Under the pieces are notes generated by a model. That model worked only from the letters and a program-made list of their open reading frames with translations. It was not told the origin of the DNA and made no database searches. From Campylobacterales bacterium (lineage in GTDB: Bacteria > Campylobacterota > Campylobacteria > Campylobacterales > SZUA-545), in contig JAOXRY010000400.1 of the NCBI GenBank assembly GCA_025800305.1, forward strand, positions 1 to 11,424: a DNA stretch of 11,424 nucleotides, written 5' to 3'. This document shows positions 1 to 7,067 of the stretch, piece after piece. The translations under genes and the position numbers were made by a program. Positions within the stretch are counted from its first letter, which is position 1, and the number at the start of each line of letters is the position of its first letter.

Positions 1-101
1 AGAGTAAAAATAGTATAAATAAAATTCTCATAAGCTGCCTAGATCTAAATGTAAAGTTTTGAAATAAAATGTTATTTTAATGAAAAATTGTATCTGAATT
101 G

Positions 102-548
102 TTAAGTATTATTATTTTTTAATGCTTTCTCTAAAAGATCTATTTGAAACTCTGAAAAACATTTTACTCCACTGTCTTCTAAAAGCTGGGTGGTTTTTCC
201 TTTTCCATCTATCAGATTATTGGAAAATGTTCCATCATAAACTTTACAAACACCGCAAGAAGGACTTCTTTCCTTCATTAGAGCAAATTTTATATTGTTT
301 TCTTTTGCCAAGTCTACTGTTTTTTTAGCACCTTGGAGAAACTCTTTTGTAAATTCGTTGCCATCTTTTGAAAAAATTCCATCTTTAATCATTTCACAAG
401 GAGGTCTAGGAACAGGAAGTCCACCTAAAGTTTCAGGACATACAACAACTAATTCTTCTTCTTTGAAAGGTAGTTGAACCAGATTATTACCACCATTGTA
501 TTTAACATTCTCTCCGGTAAGACAAGCACTAATTAGTATTTTTTTCAT
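102..548 (-). CDS. DUF523 family protein (YbbK/COG1683-like)
   Basis: This 148-aa cytoplasmic protein has the full set of DUF523 signatures: an N-terminal SACLTGENVKYNGG at residues 7-20, then CPETLGGLPVPRPPCE, then the Cys-containing KERSPSCG, and a GKGKTTQLLEDSGV segment near the C-terminus. The length is normal for stand-alone DUF523 proteins. The family's biochemical role is not established; the conserved cysteines suggest a metal or redox function, which is inference. The ATG start is secure because the family motif begins only a few residues in and an extended -10 promoter lies just upstream. No good Shine-Dalgarno sequence precedes the start, and the predicted leader is very short. It is transcribed away from the sensor cassette and seems unrelated to it. 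No strong terminator is visible in bases 1-101, only a weak AT-only inverted repeat. Confidence 0.92.
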   Translation of the reverse strand: MKKILISACLTGENVKYNGGNNLVQLPFKEEELVVVCPETLGGLPVPRPPCEMIKDGIFSKDGNEFTKEFLQGAKKTVDLAKENNIKFALMKERSPSCGVCKVYDGTFSNNLIDGKGKTTQLLEDSGVKCFSEFQIDLLEKALKNNNT

Positions 549-562
549 AAGTAAAATGTGAG

Positions 563-577
563 ATTATAGCCAAATAA
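563..577 (-). promoter_or_regulatory. Extended -10 promoter for the DUF523 gene
   Basis: Read on the minus strand, the sequence is TTATTTGGCTATAAT, with a perfect TATAAT at 568-563 preceded by a T-rich stretch and TTGGC. This matches the Campylobacterota housekeeping promoter style, in which an extended -10 works without a clear -35. The predicted transcription start falls about 8 bases before the ATG at 548, so the mRNA would be almost leaderless. Confidence 0.72.
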
Positions 578-609
578 TTAATTTATCTTGGAAAAACCCC
601 TAAAACTTA

Positions 610-638
610 TTGACTATAAATTTTAATCATGGTAACTT
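610..638 (+). promoter_or_regulatory. Promoter of the first PhnD-like gene
   Basis: A -35 TTGACT (610-615), a 17-bp spacer and an extended -10 TGG-TAACTT (-10 hexamer 633-638) lie 32 bp before the ATG at 670. A near-copy with the same spacing stands before the second PhnD-like gene, which supports function. The Shine-Dalgarno AGAGG is at 656-660. Confidence 0.72.
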
Positions 639-655
639 GATGGTAGTTTAATCAT
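622..655 (+). repeat. Direct repeats across the promoter (possible operator)
   Basis: The 9-mer TTTAATCAT occurs at 622-630 and again at 647-655. Between them ATGGTA occurs at 629-634 and 640-645, exactly 11 bp apart, about one helical turn. The repeats straddle the -10 and the predicted transcription start. A regulator-binding role is inference, and AT-rich DNA makes chance repeats more likely. Confidence 0.4.
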
Positions 656-669
656 AGAGGTTAAAGGTT

Positions 670-1518
670 ATGAATAGAACTTTTCTTTTAATTTTATTAT
701 TTATTACCAATCTTTTCTCTTTAGAAAAAACAATAGTGTTTGGTATACCACCTTGGATAGAAAAAAGCTTACTAGAAGAGTCGGCAATTCCTTTAATTAA
801 GCACATCGAAAACAATATTGGTATTCCTGTTGAGTTTGATATAGCTAATGACTATAGTGATGCTATCAAGAAGTTAAAAGTTAAAAAATATGATATAGCT
901 ATTTTAGGAGGAATCTCTTATGTTAGAGCTACAAAAATTATTCCTGATCTAAATTACATTGGAACAGTCCAACGTAGGGGGATAGATGGAAAGCTAAAAA
1001 ATTATTTTCAAAGTCTATTACTTGTTAGAAAAGATAGAGGAATAAATACTTTAAAAGATCTAAAAGGAAAAAAGTTTGCTTTTTCAGATTTTCAATCTGA
1101 TTCTGGATATGTCTATCCTATGTACTATTTTAAGATGAAAAATATTATTCCTAAAAATCATTTTTCCAAAATATTTATGTTAAAAAAACTGACTAAGGTT
1201 GCAAAAGCTGTGGCAGAAGGTGCAATAGATGGAGGGGCTACATTTGATGGAGCTTATGATTTGGTGAATAGTCAGTATGGTGATAATTTAAAAGTTTTAG
1301 ACAAAATAGGGGATATTCCCAATGAATTAATGGTGGCAGGTTCTCATCTTGAAAAAAAACTTTTAAAGAGAATAGAAAAAGCGGTTTTAAGCTATAGGTT
1401 TGAGACTATAGTTCCTGAAACTTATGTAATAGCAAACAGGTTCATCAAACTTGATGATAGTGCATATGATTTACTTCGTAAGGTTGAAAGTTCAATTGTT
1501 GGAAAAAAAGAGAAATAA
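670..1518 (+). CDS. Secreted PhnD-type periplasmic binding protein, copy 1
   Basis: This 282-aa protein starts with a Sec signal peptide (N-R near the start, a hydrophobic run at about 5-17, no lipobox Cys). The mature part reads as a phosphate/phosphonate-type (PhnD, type 2 periplasmic binding) fold. Visible elements are VFGIPPWIEK at the first strand, YDIAILG at about 74-80, LKDLKGKKFAFSD at about 127-139, the ligand-loop motif SDSGYVYP, and EGAIDGGATFDG. It has no cysteine, so it lacks the thiol ligand known in the related arsenite sensor AioX. No permease or ATPase gene is nearby; instead a paralogue and two kinases follow. I therefore infer a ligand-sensing role feeding the kinase, as in AioX-AioS systems. 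The ligand is unknown; an oxyanion would fit the family. It has its own promoter and the Shine-Dalgarno AGAGG nine bases before the ATG. Confidence 0.88.
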   Translation: MNRTFLLILLFITNLFSLEKTIVFGIPPWIEKSLLEESAIPLIKHIENNIGIPVEFDIANDYSDAIKKLKVKKYDIAILGGISYVRATKIIPDLNYIGTVQRRGIDGKLKNYFQSLLLVRKDRGINTLKDLKGKKFAFSDFQSDSGYVYPMYYFKMKNIIPKNHFSKIFMLKKLTKVAKAVAEGAIDGGATFDGAYDLVNSQYGDNLKVLDKIGDIPNELMVAGSHLEKKLLKRIEKAVLSYRFETIVPETYVIANRFIKLDDSAYDLLRKVESSIVGKKEK

Positions 1519-1531
1519 TATTTAAAACGTA

Positions 1532-1560
1532 TTGACTATAGATAGAAATAATGGTAATTT
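1532..1560 (+). promoter_or_regulatory. Promoter of the second PhnD-like gene (near-copy of the first)
   Basis: TTGACT (1532-1537), a 17-bp spacer and an extended -10 TGG-TAATTT (-10 hexamer 1555-1560) begin only 14 bp after the stop of copy 1. Similarity to the upstream promoter extends beyond the hexamers: TAAAAC before the -35, TTGACTATA at it, and ATGGTAAYTTGATRRTA across the -10 in both. Promoter and gene were therefore probably duplicated together. Confidence 0.72.
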
Positions 1561-1611
1561 GATAATAAGTAAAACAATTTAAAGTTATTAGTAAAAATTA
1601 GGTTCAATTAA

Positions 1612-2460
1612 ATGAATAAAAGTGTTTTTTTGTTTTTGTTATTACTCTCTCATCTTATTTCTTCAGAAAAAGTTTTAGCTTTAGGGGTTAGTCCTTGGAT
1701 TGAGAAGCAACAGCTTATTGAGGCAGGAAAACCTTTTGTAAATCACCTTGAAAAAAAATTAAATATGAAAATTGATTTTCATATTGGAAAAGACTATGGC
1801 GATACAATTAATAAGATCAAGTTTAAGAAATTTGATATTGCTATTATTGGTACATCTGCTTATATTGAAATTAAAAAAATAATACCAACTATAAAGTATA
1901 TAGCAACCGTACAAAATAGAGGTAAAAATGGAGGATTAAAAAGTAACTATCGTAGTTTTATTGTTGTAAAAAAAGACAGTGGATACAGAACATTAGATGA
2001 TTTAAAAGGGAAAAAGTTTGCTTTTACAGATTTTAAATCAAATGGTGGGTACATTTATCCTAGCTATTATTTAAAGAAAAAAGGGATTACTCCTAAGAAG
2101 TATTTTTCTAAAGTTTATATGTTAAAAAAGCATACAAAAGTTGCTGAAGCTATAGGAAAAGGTGCAATTGATGGTGGTGCTATCTATGATAAAGCTTATT
2201 ACATTGTAAATGAAAGATTGAAAGGAAGTTTAAAAGTATTGGAACAAGTAGCTGTTATCCCCAATGAATTGGTAGTGTTAGCTCCTCATATTGAAAAGAA
2301 GCTCCAGAAAAAAATTGAAAAAGCAATTCTTTCATATCGATACGAAAGTATTAATAACAACGAGTATGTTATTGCCAATAGATTTATAAAATTAAAAAAG
2401 AGTGCGTACAATAATGTGATAAAAATAAAGAGAACTCTTAGTCAAAAAGATGAAATATGA
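1612..2460 (+). CDS. Secreted PhnD-type periplasmic binding protein, copy 2
   Basis: This is a paralogue of the preceding gene with exactly the same length, 282 aa. It aligns with no net gap and about 146 of 282 residues identical by my hand count. It has its own Sec signal peptide (hydrophobic run about 5-16) and no cysteines. The ligand-loop region SNGGYIYP, FDIAIIG, LKGKKFAFTDF and GAIDGGAIYD are kept, so the fold is intact, but SDSG in copy 1 is SNGG here and ligand preference may differ. The surface is notably lysine-rich. The start follows TTAGG (1598-1602) at a 9-base spacing. Its stop overlaps the kinase start as ATGA, so the two are translationally coupled, which ties this copy most closely to the kinase. 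A sensing role is inferred from context; the ligand is not known. Confidence 0.88.
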   Translation: MNKSVFLFLLLLSHLISSEKVLALGVSPWIEKQQLIEAGKPFVNHLEKKLNMKIDFHIGKDYGDTINKIKFKKFDIAIIGTSAYIEIKKIIPTIKYIATVQNRGKNGGLKSNYRSFIVVKKDSGYRTLDDLKGKKFAFTDFKSNGGYIYPSYYLKKKGITPKKYFSKVYMLKKHTKVAEAIGKGAIDGGAIYDKAYYIVNERLKGSLKVLEQVAVIPNELVVLAPHIEKKLQKKIEKAILSYRYESINNNEYVIANRFIKLKKSAYNNVIKIKRTLSQKDEI

Positions 2461-4253
2461 GTCTATTTCATAGAATAATTCTTTTATCATTAACACCAGT
2501 GATTCTTTTAAGTGTGTTTTATTACTATCAAGTTAACACTCTTTTAAATGAGATTAATGAAGATATTGAATCTGAAATTATTATTACTAGAAATAGACTT
2601 AATGAGGGGATTAATAAGCAGATAAACAAAATAGAGCAGATGAGTAATCTTCTAGCTAATATGAAAGAGACCTATAAATCAATTGAAATATTAGACGGAG
2701 ACTATCTGTATCTTTTAGGCGCTTCTTATGTATCACTGGGGGTTGACCAAGTATTGTTTATAGAAAAAGATAACACAGTTATAGCTAGAGCAACTGATGA
2801 ATATCGTTTTGGAAATAAACTTGTAACTGATATTTTTGAATCAGAGAAAAAAGTGATAGGATTTTACTCACTTGATAATATTTGTTATCTTTTATCAGCG
2901 TCTCCAATTTTAAAACATGATAAAGAGTTTGTTGGTTATGTTGTTGTTGGTATAGAAATTAAAAATACTCTTTTGAAAAAACTTTCTAAAGAGTTGAAGA
3001 TTGAGATGGATCTTTTTGTCAATAAAAACAAGTTTAGTAGTTATCATAAAAGTAATGATTTTATTGATTGGGATACATCAAGTTTTATTGGCAAAAATAG
3101 TTTAGATCAAGAGGTTGGAATAACAATATATCAAGACAATCAACCTAAAAAACAAAAGTATCAAACTATAAAAAATAATATTTTAATCGCTTTACTACTT
3201 TCTACAGTTATTTCACTTTTAATTATTGTTAACTCTGTAAGAACTCATATAATTGCTCCAATTGAGCTTTTATTAGATGATATGAAAAACTTTATGAATG
3301 GGAAACGGACAGATAGTCAACTTCCCTATGTTTCTTCAGAATTAAGTATTATTATCAGAACTTACCAAAAGCTTAAAAAAGAAAATACCTCTTTATTGGA
3401 GAACTTAGAGAAAAAAGTTCATGAAAGAACTAAGGAATTAAATAACGCAAATAATGCATTGGCAGAATTAAACCGTAATCTTTCAACAAAAGTTCAACAA
3501 GAAGTAGAAAAGAATAGAAAAAATGAACTTCAGCTTTTTGAACAGGCAAAAATGGCGTCATTAGGAGAAATGATAGGAAATATTGCTCACCAATGGAGAC
3601 AACCTCTTACTGCAATTTCTATAGCATCAGGAAAGTTGAAAATCGACAGAGAACTAGAAATGATGACAGAGGAAGGGGTTATAAAGACATTAGATGGAAT
3701 TGAAGATCAAGTGGGGTATTTGTCTAAAACAATTGATACATTTAGAAACTTCTTAATAAAAACAGGGAAAGTTCAAGATGTTATTTTACAAAAGTATTTG
3801 GAAGAAGCTCTTGATATTGTTCAATCAACGATGGTCCATCACTATATAGAACTAACAAGAGATTTAAACTCCATTGAACCAATTCCTATGGTAATGGAAG
3901 AGGATGGTCTTTCTCAGGTTATGATTAACATTATTAACAATGCTAAAGATGCTTTGTTGGAAAACAAGGTTGAAAAGCCTTGGATTAAAGTTACATTAGA
4001 TAGAAAAGATGATACTGTAATTATCACCATAGAAGACAATGGTGGTGGAATTCCAGAAGGGATTATAGAAAAAGTTTTTGAACCATATTTTACTACTAAG
4101 CATCAATCAAAAGGAACAGGTTTAGGACTTCATATGGGGTATAGAATAATAACAGAAAACTTAAAAGGAAAGATCTATACAAGAAATACTCAAGTTGGAG
4201 CAAAGTTTTATATTGAGTTACCAATAAGTGAAAATAACCAAAAGGAAGAGTAG
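2457..4253 (+). CDS. Membrane sensor histidine kinase (Cache/CHASE-like sensor, HAMP, HisKA, HATPase)
   Basis: This 598-aa kinase has a first membrane helix at about 6-24 and a periplasmic sensor of roughly 215 residues, which by its pattern (VLFIEKDNTVIARA, then YLLSASPIL) resembles a Cache or CHASE4-type domain. A second membrane helix lies at about 242-260, followed by a HAMP-like linker at about 262-312 and a coiled coil to about 365. The H-box IAHQWRQPL places the phosphorylated His at residue 378. The ATPase domain shows the N-box NIINNAKDA (491-498 region), the G1 box DNGGGIP (Asp527) and FEPYFTTK...GTGLGL. All catalytic motifs look intact. ATG overlaps the stop of the second binding protein, and the next kinase starts immediately after the stop. 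The likely input is one or both PhnD-type proteins docking on the periplasmic domain, which is inference. Confidence 0.9.
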   Translation: MSLFHRIILLSLTPVILLSVFYYYQVNTLLNEINEDIESEIIITRNRLNEGINKQINKIEQMSNLLANMKETYKSIEILDGDYLYLLGASYVSLGVDQVLFIEKDNTVIARATDEYRFGNKLVTDIFESEKKVIGFYSLDNICYLLSASPILKHDKEFVGYVVVGIEIKNTLLKKLSKELKIEMDLFVNKNKFSSYHKSNDFIDWDTSSFIGKNSLDQEVGITIYQDNQPKKQKYQTIKNNILIALLLSTVISLLIIVNSVRTHIIAPIELLLDDMKNFMNGKRTDSQLPYVSSELSIIIRTYQKLKKENTSLLENLEKKVHERTKELNNANNALAELNRNLSTKVQQEVEKNRKNELQLFEQAKMASLGEMIGNIAHQWRQPLTAISIASGKLKIDRELEMMTEEGVIKTLDGIEDQVGYLSKTIDTFRNFLIKTGKVQDVILQKYLEEALDIVQSTMVHHYIELTRDLNSIEPIPMVMEEDGLSQVMINIINNAKDALLENKVEKPWIKVTLDRKDDTVIITIEDNGGGIPEGIIEKVFEPYFTTKHQSKGTGLGLHMGYRIITENLKGKIYTRNTQVGAKFYIELPISENNQKEE

Positions 4254-5519
4254 ATGAATATCAATAATTTAAAAATGTATTCTGAAAAATTGTCAATACT
4301 CTATGCTGAAGATGAGATTGAGGTTCGAAATGAACTAGGAGAGATTTTGGTAAAGCTTTTTGGTAGTGTCACAGAAGCTGTAGATGGAAAGGATGCTTTT
4401 TTTAAATATACACAGGAAATTGAAAAAAATGGTAAGCCTTTTGACCTTGTTCTGTCTGATATAAAAATGCCATTTATAGATGGGTTAGAGTTGGTAGAAA
4501 AGATAAAAGAGATTGAACCTAACCAGCCAACAATAATACTTTCAGCCTATAATGATTCAGAAAGATTGATGAATCTTTTAAATTTAAACATCTCAAGATT
4601 TGTTTTAAAACCTATTAATATCTCACTTTTAATGAATGTGTTATATGAAACTTGCAGAAATATCTCCAATGAAAAAATTGCAGAAAAATATCATGAAGAG
4701 ATTGTTGAAGATAATGATAAACTTACCGTAGAACTGGAAAAAAAAGTCAAAGAATTGGAAGTTTTTAATACACAGTTAGAAACTAGAGTTCAAGAAGAGA
4801 TAGAAAAAAATAAAGAACAGGAATTAAGACTCTTTGAACAGACGAAAATGACAGCAATAACAGATCTTTTAAAAAATATTTCCCATCATTGGAGACAGCC
4901 ACTAAATATAATTGCTTTGTGTGCACAAAATCTGGAAATGGATTTGGAAGCAGAAAAGCCAGAATTACTTACTACCTTAGACAAAATTACAATAAATACT
5001 AATTTTTTATCAGATACTATCAATACTTTCACCAGCCTTTTTAAAGGGAATGGAGAGTTAAGAGAGATTATTTTACAAAAAGAAATCGAAAAAATTTTTT
5101 ATCTAATTTATCCAACATTGGAAGATGATAATATTGATATAGTCACCCACTTTGTTGATAGTGAAGAGATTAGATTGAATACTTTTTTAGAAAGTATTAC
5201 TCAAGTGATAGTAAATATTATAAAAAACTCCCAAGAAAATTTTATTACTAAAAAAATAGAAAACAGATGGATAGAAGTCTTAGTGAAAAAGAGAGACAAT
5301 AAGGCTGTAATATCTATTGAAGATAGTGGTGGAGGAATACCAGAAGAGATAAGTCAAAAGATTTATGAACCATATTTTACAACAAAACATAAAGATAGAG
5401 GTGTAGGACTTGGACTTAGTAATAGTCATAAGATTGTTACAGATTCACTAAGAGGAAAAATCTATCACCAAAATACAGAAAATGGGGCAAAGTTTTCTAT
5501 CGAATTACCTTTAGATTGA
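4254..5519 (+). CDS. Receiver-histidine kinase hybrid, soluble
   Basis: This 421-aa protein has an N-terminal receiver domain (about 10-130): acidic pocket YAEDE, phospho-acceptor Asp69 in LVLSDIKMP, the Ser of ILSAYND, and the conserved Lys in FVLKPI. A coiled coil runs from about 145 to 195. A kinase core follows, with H-box ISHHWRQPL (His211 aligns with His378 of the upstream kinase), N-box NIIKNSQEN, G1 box DSGGGIP and YEPYFTTK...GVGLGL. There are no membrane segments and no DNA-binding output domain. Stretches such as LFEQTKM and NTENGAKFSIELPL match the upstream kinase closely. The ATG directly abuts that kinase's TAG and has AAGGAAG 5' of it, so co-translation is likely. The simplest reading is a phosphorelay in which the membrane kinase phosphorylates Asp69 and this protein signals to a regulator encoded elsewhere. 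Confidence 0.88.
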   Translation: MNINNLKMYSEKLSILYAEDEIEVRNELGEILVKLFGSVTEAVDGKDAFFKYTQEIEKNGKPFDLVLSDIKMPFIDGLELVEKIKEIEPNQPTIILSAYNDSERLMNLLNLNISRFVLKPINISLLMNVLYETCRNISNEKIAEKYHEEIVEDNDKLTVELEKKVKELEVFNTQLETRVQEEIEKNKEQELRLFEQTKMTAITDLLKNISHHWRQPLNIIALCAQNLEMDLEAEKPELLTTLDKITINTNFLSDTINTFTSLFKGNGELREIILQKEIEKIFYLIYPTLEDDNIDIVTHFVDSEEIRLNTFLESITQVIVNIIKNSQENFITKKIENRWIEVLVKKRDNKAVISIEDSGGGIPEEISQKIYEPYFTTKHKDRGVGLGLSNSHKIVTDSLRGKIYHQNTENGAKFSIELPLD

Positions 5520-5579
5520 TAAGTAAAAAAACTTTAATAAATACTTTAGTAAACTTTTAAAAAATAAATAGGAGTATTT

Positions 5580-7067
5580 TTGTCCGATTTTGTGATTATT
5601 GGATCTGGAATAGCAGGACTTAGTTGTGCTATTAAGGCAAAAGAGCTAGGTTTTAACCCTCTTGTTGTGTCAAAAACTTATCCTACAAAAAGCCAAAGTT
5701 CTATGGCTCAAGGTGGGATAAATTGTGCAGATAGTGACGAGATCCAAAAACATATTGAAGATACTGTAAAAGCCTCTTGTGGCATTGCAGATCTGGACAA
5801 GATTAAATATATGTGTGAAAACGCTCCTAAGATTATTGAAAAGCTAGAGTCTTTTGGTGTTCCATTTTCTAGAAATGAAGATGATACTCTTGGGAAAAGA
5901 AGGCTAGGGGGAACTCAGGGGAAATACGCACGTTTTGCCCAAGATTATAGTGGATTGAAGATCTTACATACTCTTTTTGATGTTTGTTTAAAAATGGGAG
6001 TGGAGTTTTTAAATGAGCATTTTGTTTATGAAGTAAATAAAGATGATAGACTTTATACTATTGCCTGTCACGATTTAAAAAATGGAAAAATCAAAAAAAT
6101 TAAAACACCTTCTGTAGTATTCGCAACAGGAGGTTACTCCAAGCTGTACGGAAATCTAAGCACAAACTCAGCTTTAGCAAAAGGGGAAGCCCTTATGGTT
6201 GCAAAAGATCTAGGGTGTGAACTTGACAATCTTGAATATGTACAGTTTCATCCAACAGCTCTTGTGAAAAACTCGGTTCTTATTAGTGAGAGTGCAAGAG
6301 GTGAGGGTGGTTACCTTATCGATGAGAATGGTGAGAGATTTGTTGATGAATTGTTGCCAAGAGATGTTGTGGCAAGAGCTATTAATGAGAAAAGAAAAAC
6401 AGGAAGAGTCTTTTTAGATGTGAGCCATTTAGGGGAAGATTTTATAAAAAGTGCCATTCCACAAGAAGCAAAATTAGCAAAAGCTTTTCAAGGTGTTGAC
6501 TTGGCAAAAGAGCCTGTGGAGATAAAACCAGCTGCTCACTATACCCTTGGGGGAATCAAGGTCAACAGAGGATGTAAAACAAACTTGGCTGGTGTTTTTG
6601 CTTGTGGAGAGTGTGTTAGCTCCAGCGTTCATGGAGCTAATCGTCTGGGTGGAAACTCTTTGCTTGATGCCTGTGTTTTTGGGGAGGTTGCAGGGAAAAA
6701 TGCTGTAGAGTTTGTTTCTGAAAAAAGTCAGGTAGAAATCACAGAGGAAAATCTGGATATTGAAAAGTATCTTGGAAAAGATAGTGATTTTTATAGCCAT
6801 AGAGATAACCTAGAAAGGCTTTTAATGGAGAAGGTTGGACTGGAAAGATCTGAAAAAGATCTGAAAGAGGCTTTAGCTTTTACCAAAAATCTAGAAAAGA
6901 GAGTTGATAGTTTTGGAATTGAGGATGACTCCAAAGTTTTTAATACAAACTTTCAAGATCTTTTAGAGTTTGGTTTTTCAGTAAGACTTAGTAAAGATCT
7001 GATTAACTCTGCTTTAAAGAACAAGAACTCTCTTGGAGTTCACTATAGGATTGATGATGAAAATTAA
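5580..7067 (+). CDS. frdA: Fumarate reductase/succinate dehydrogenase-family flavoprotein, soluble type
   Basis: This 495-aa protein belongs to the SdhA/FrdA family and interconverts fumarate and succinate. It shows the dinucleotide-binding GSGIAGLSCAI (Gly8), AQGGI, LGGTQ, QFHPTAL (His224), SESARGEGG (Glu237), LPRDVVARAI (Arg261, the proton-shuttle position), AAHYTLGGI (His320) and HGANRLGGNSLLDA (Arg355), so the active site is complete. The residue aligned with the covalent-FAD His (His45 of E. coli SdhA, same 31-residue offset from the first Gly) is Gln39, so FAD should be non-covalent. It has no Tat or Sec signal and ends soon after GVHYRIDD without the usual C-terminal extension, which explains its short length. 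The start is TTG at 5580, with GGAG at 5571-5574 five bases before it. A NadB identity was considered, but the LGGTQ region and the FrdB partner argue against it. The gene symbol is family-level. Confidence 0.85.
   Translation: MSDFVIIGSGIAGLSCAIKAKELGFNPLVVSKTYPTKSQSSMAQGGINCADSDEIQKHIEDTVKASCGIADLDKIKYMCENAPKIIEKLESFGVPFSRNEDDTLGKRRLGGTQGKYARFAQDYSGLKILHTLFDVCLKMGVEFLNEHFVYEVNKDDRLYTIACHDLKNGKIKKIKTPSVVFATGGYSKLYGNLSTNSALAKGEALMVAKDLGCELDNLEYVQFHPTALVKNSVLISESARGEGGYLIDENGERFVDELLPRDVVARAINEKRKTGRVFLDVSHLGEDFIKSAIPQEAKLAKAFQGVDLAKEPVEIKPAAHYTLGGIKVNRGCKTNLAGVFACGECVSSSVHGANRLGGNSLLDACVFGEVAGKNAVEFVSEKSQVEITEENLDIEKYLGKDSDFYSHRDNLERLLMEKVGLERSEKDLKEALAFTKNLEKRVDSFGIEDDSKVFNTNFQDLLEFGFSVRLSKDLINSALKNKNSLGVHYRIDDEN
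7045..7050 (+). promoter_or_regulatory. Ribosome binding site fixing the frdB start at ATG 7057
   Basis: ATAGGA ends six bases before ATG 7057. The adjacent ATG at 7054 would leave only three, and an upstream in-frame TTG at 7033 adds residues unlike an SdhB N-terminus. The site lies inside the end of frdA, so the two genes overlap by 11 bp. Confidence 0.6.

Noticed and set aside
3..62. A 19-codon open stretch at the left edge, possibly the end of an upstream gene
   Set aside because: It is too short and too low in complexity to separate from non-coding AT-rich DNA.
65..79. Inverted repeat TAAAAT-GTT-ATTTTA as a terminator for the DUF523 gene
   Set aside because: The stem is AT only and six base pairs long, and no strong U-tract follows on the relevant strand. 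Chance is likely in such AT-rich DNA.
122..477. Two + strand open frames opposite the DUF523 gene
   Set aside because: They are antisense to a gene with clear family motifs, have no recognisable domains and lack convincing ribosome binding sites.
6474..6800. Minus-strand open frame of 108 codons inside frdA
   Set aside because: It lies wholly within a well-supported flavoprotein gene, and its translation has no family features.
5580..7067. L-aspartate oxidase (NadB) as identity of the flavoprotein
   Set aside because: The length and AAHYT segment recall NadB, but the LGGTQ...LKILHTLF region and NRLGGNSLLD are SdhA/FrdA-like, and the next gene is an FrdB partner.
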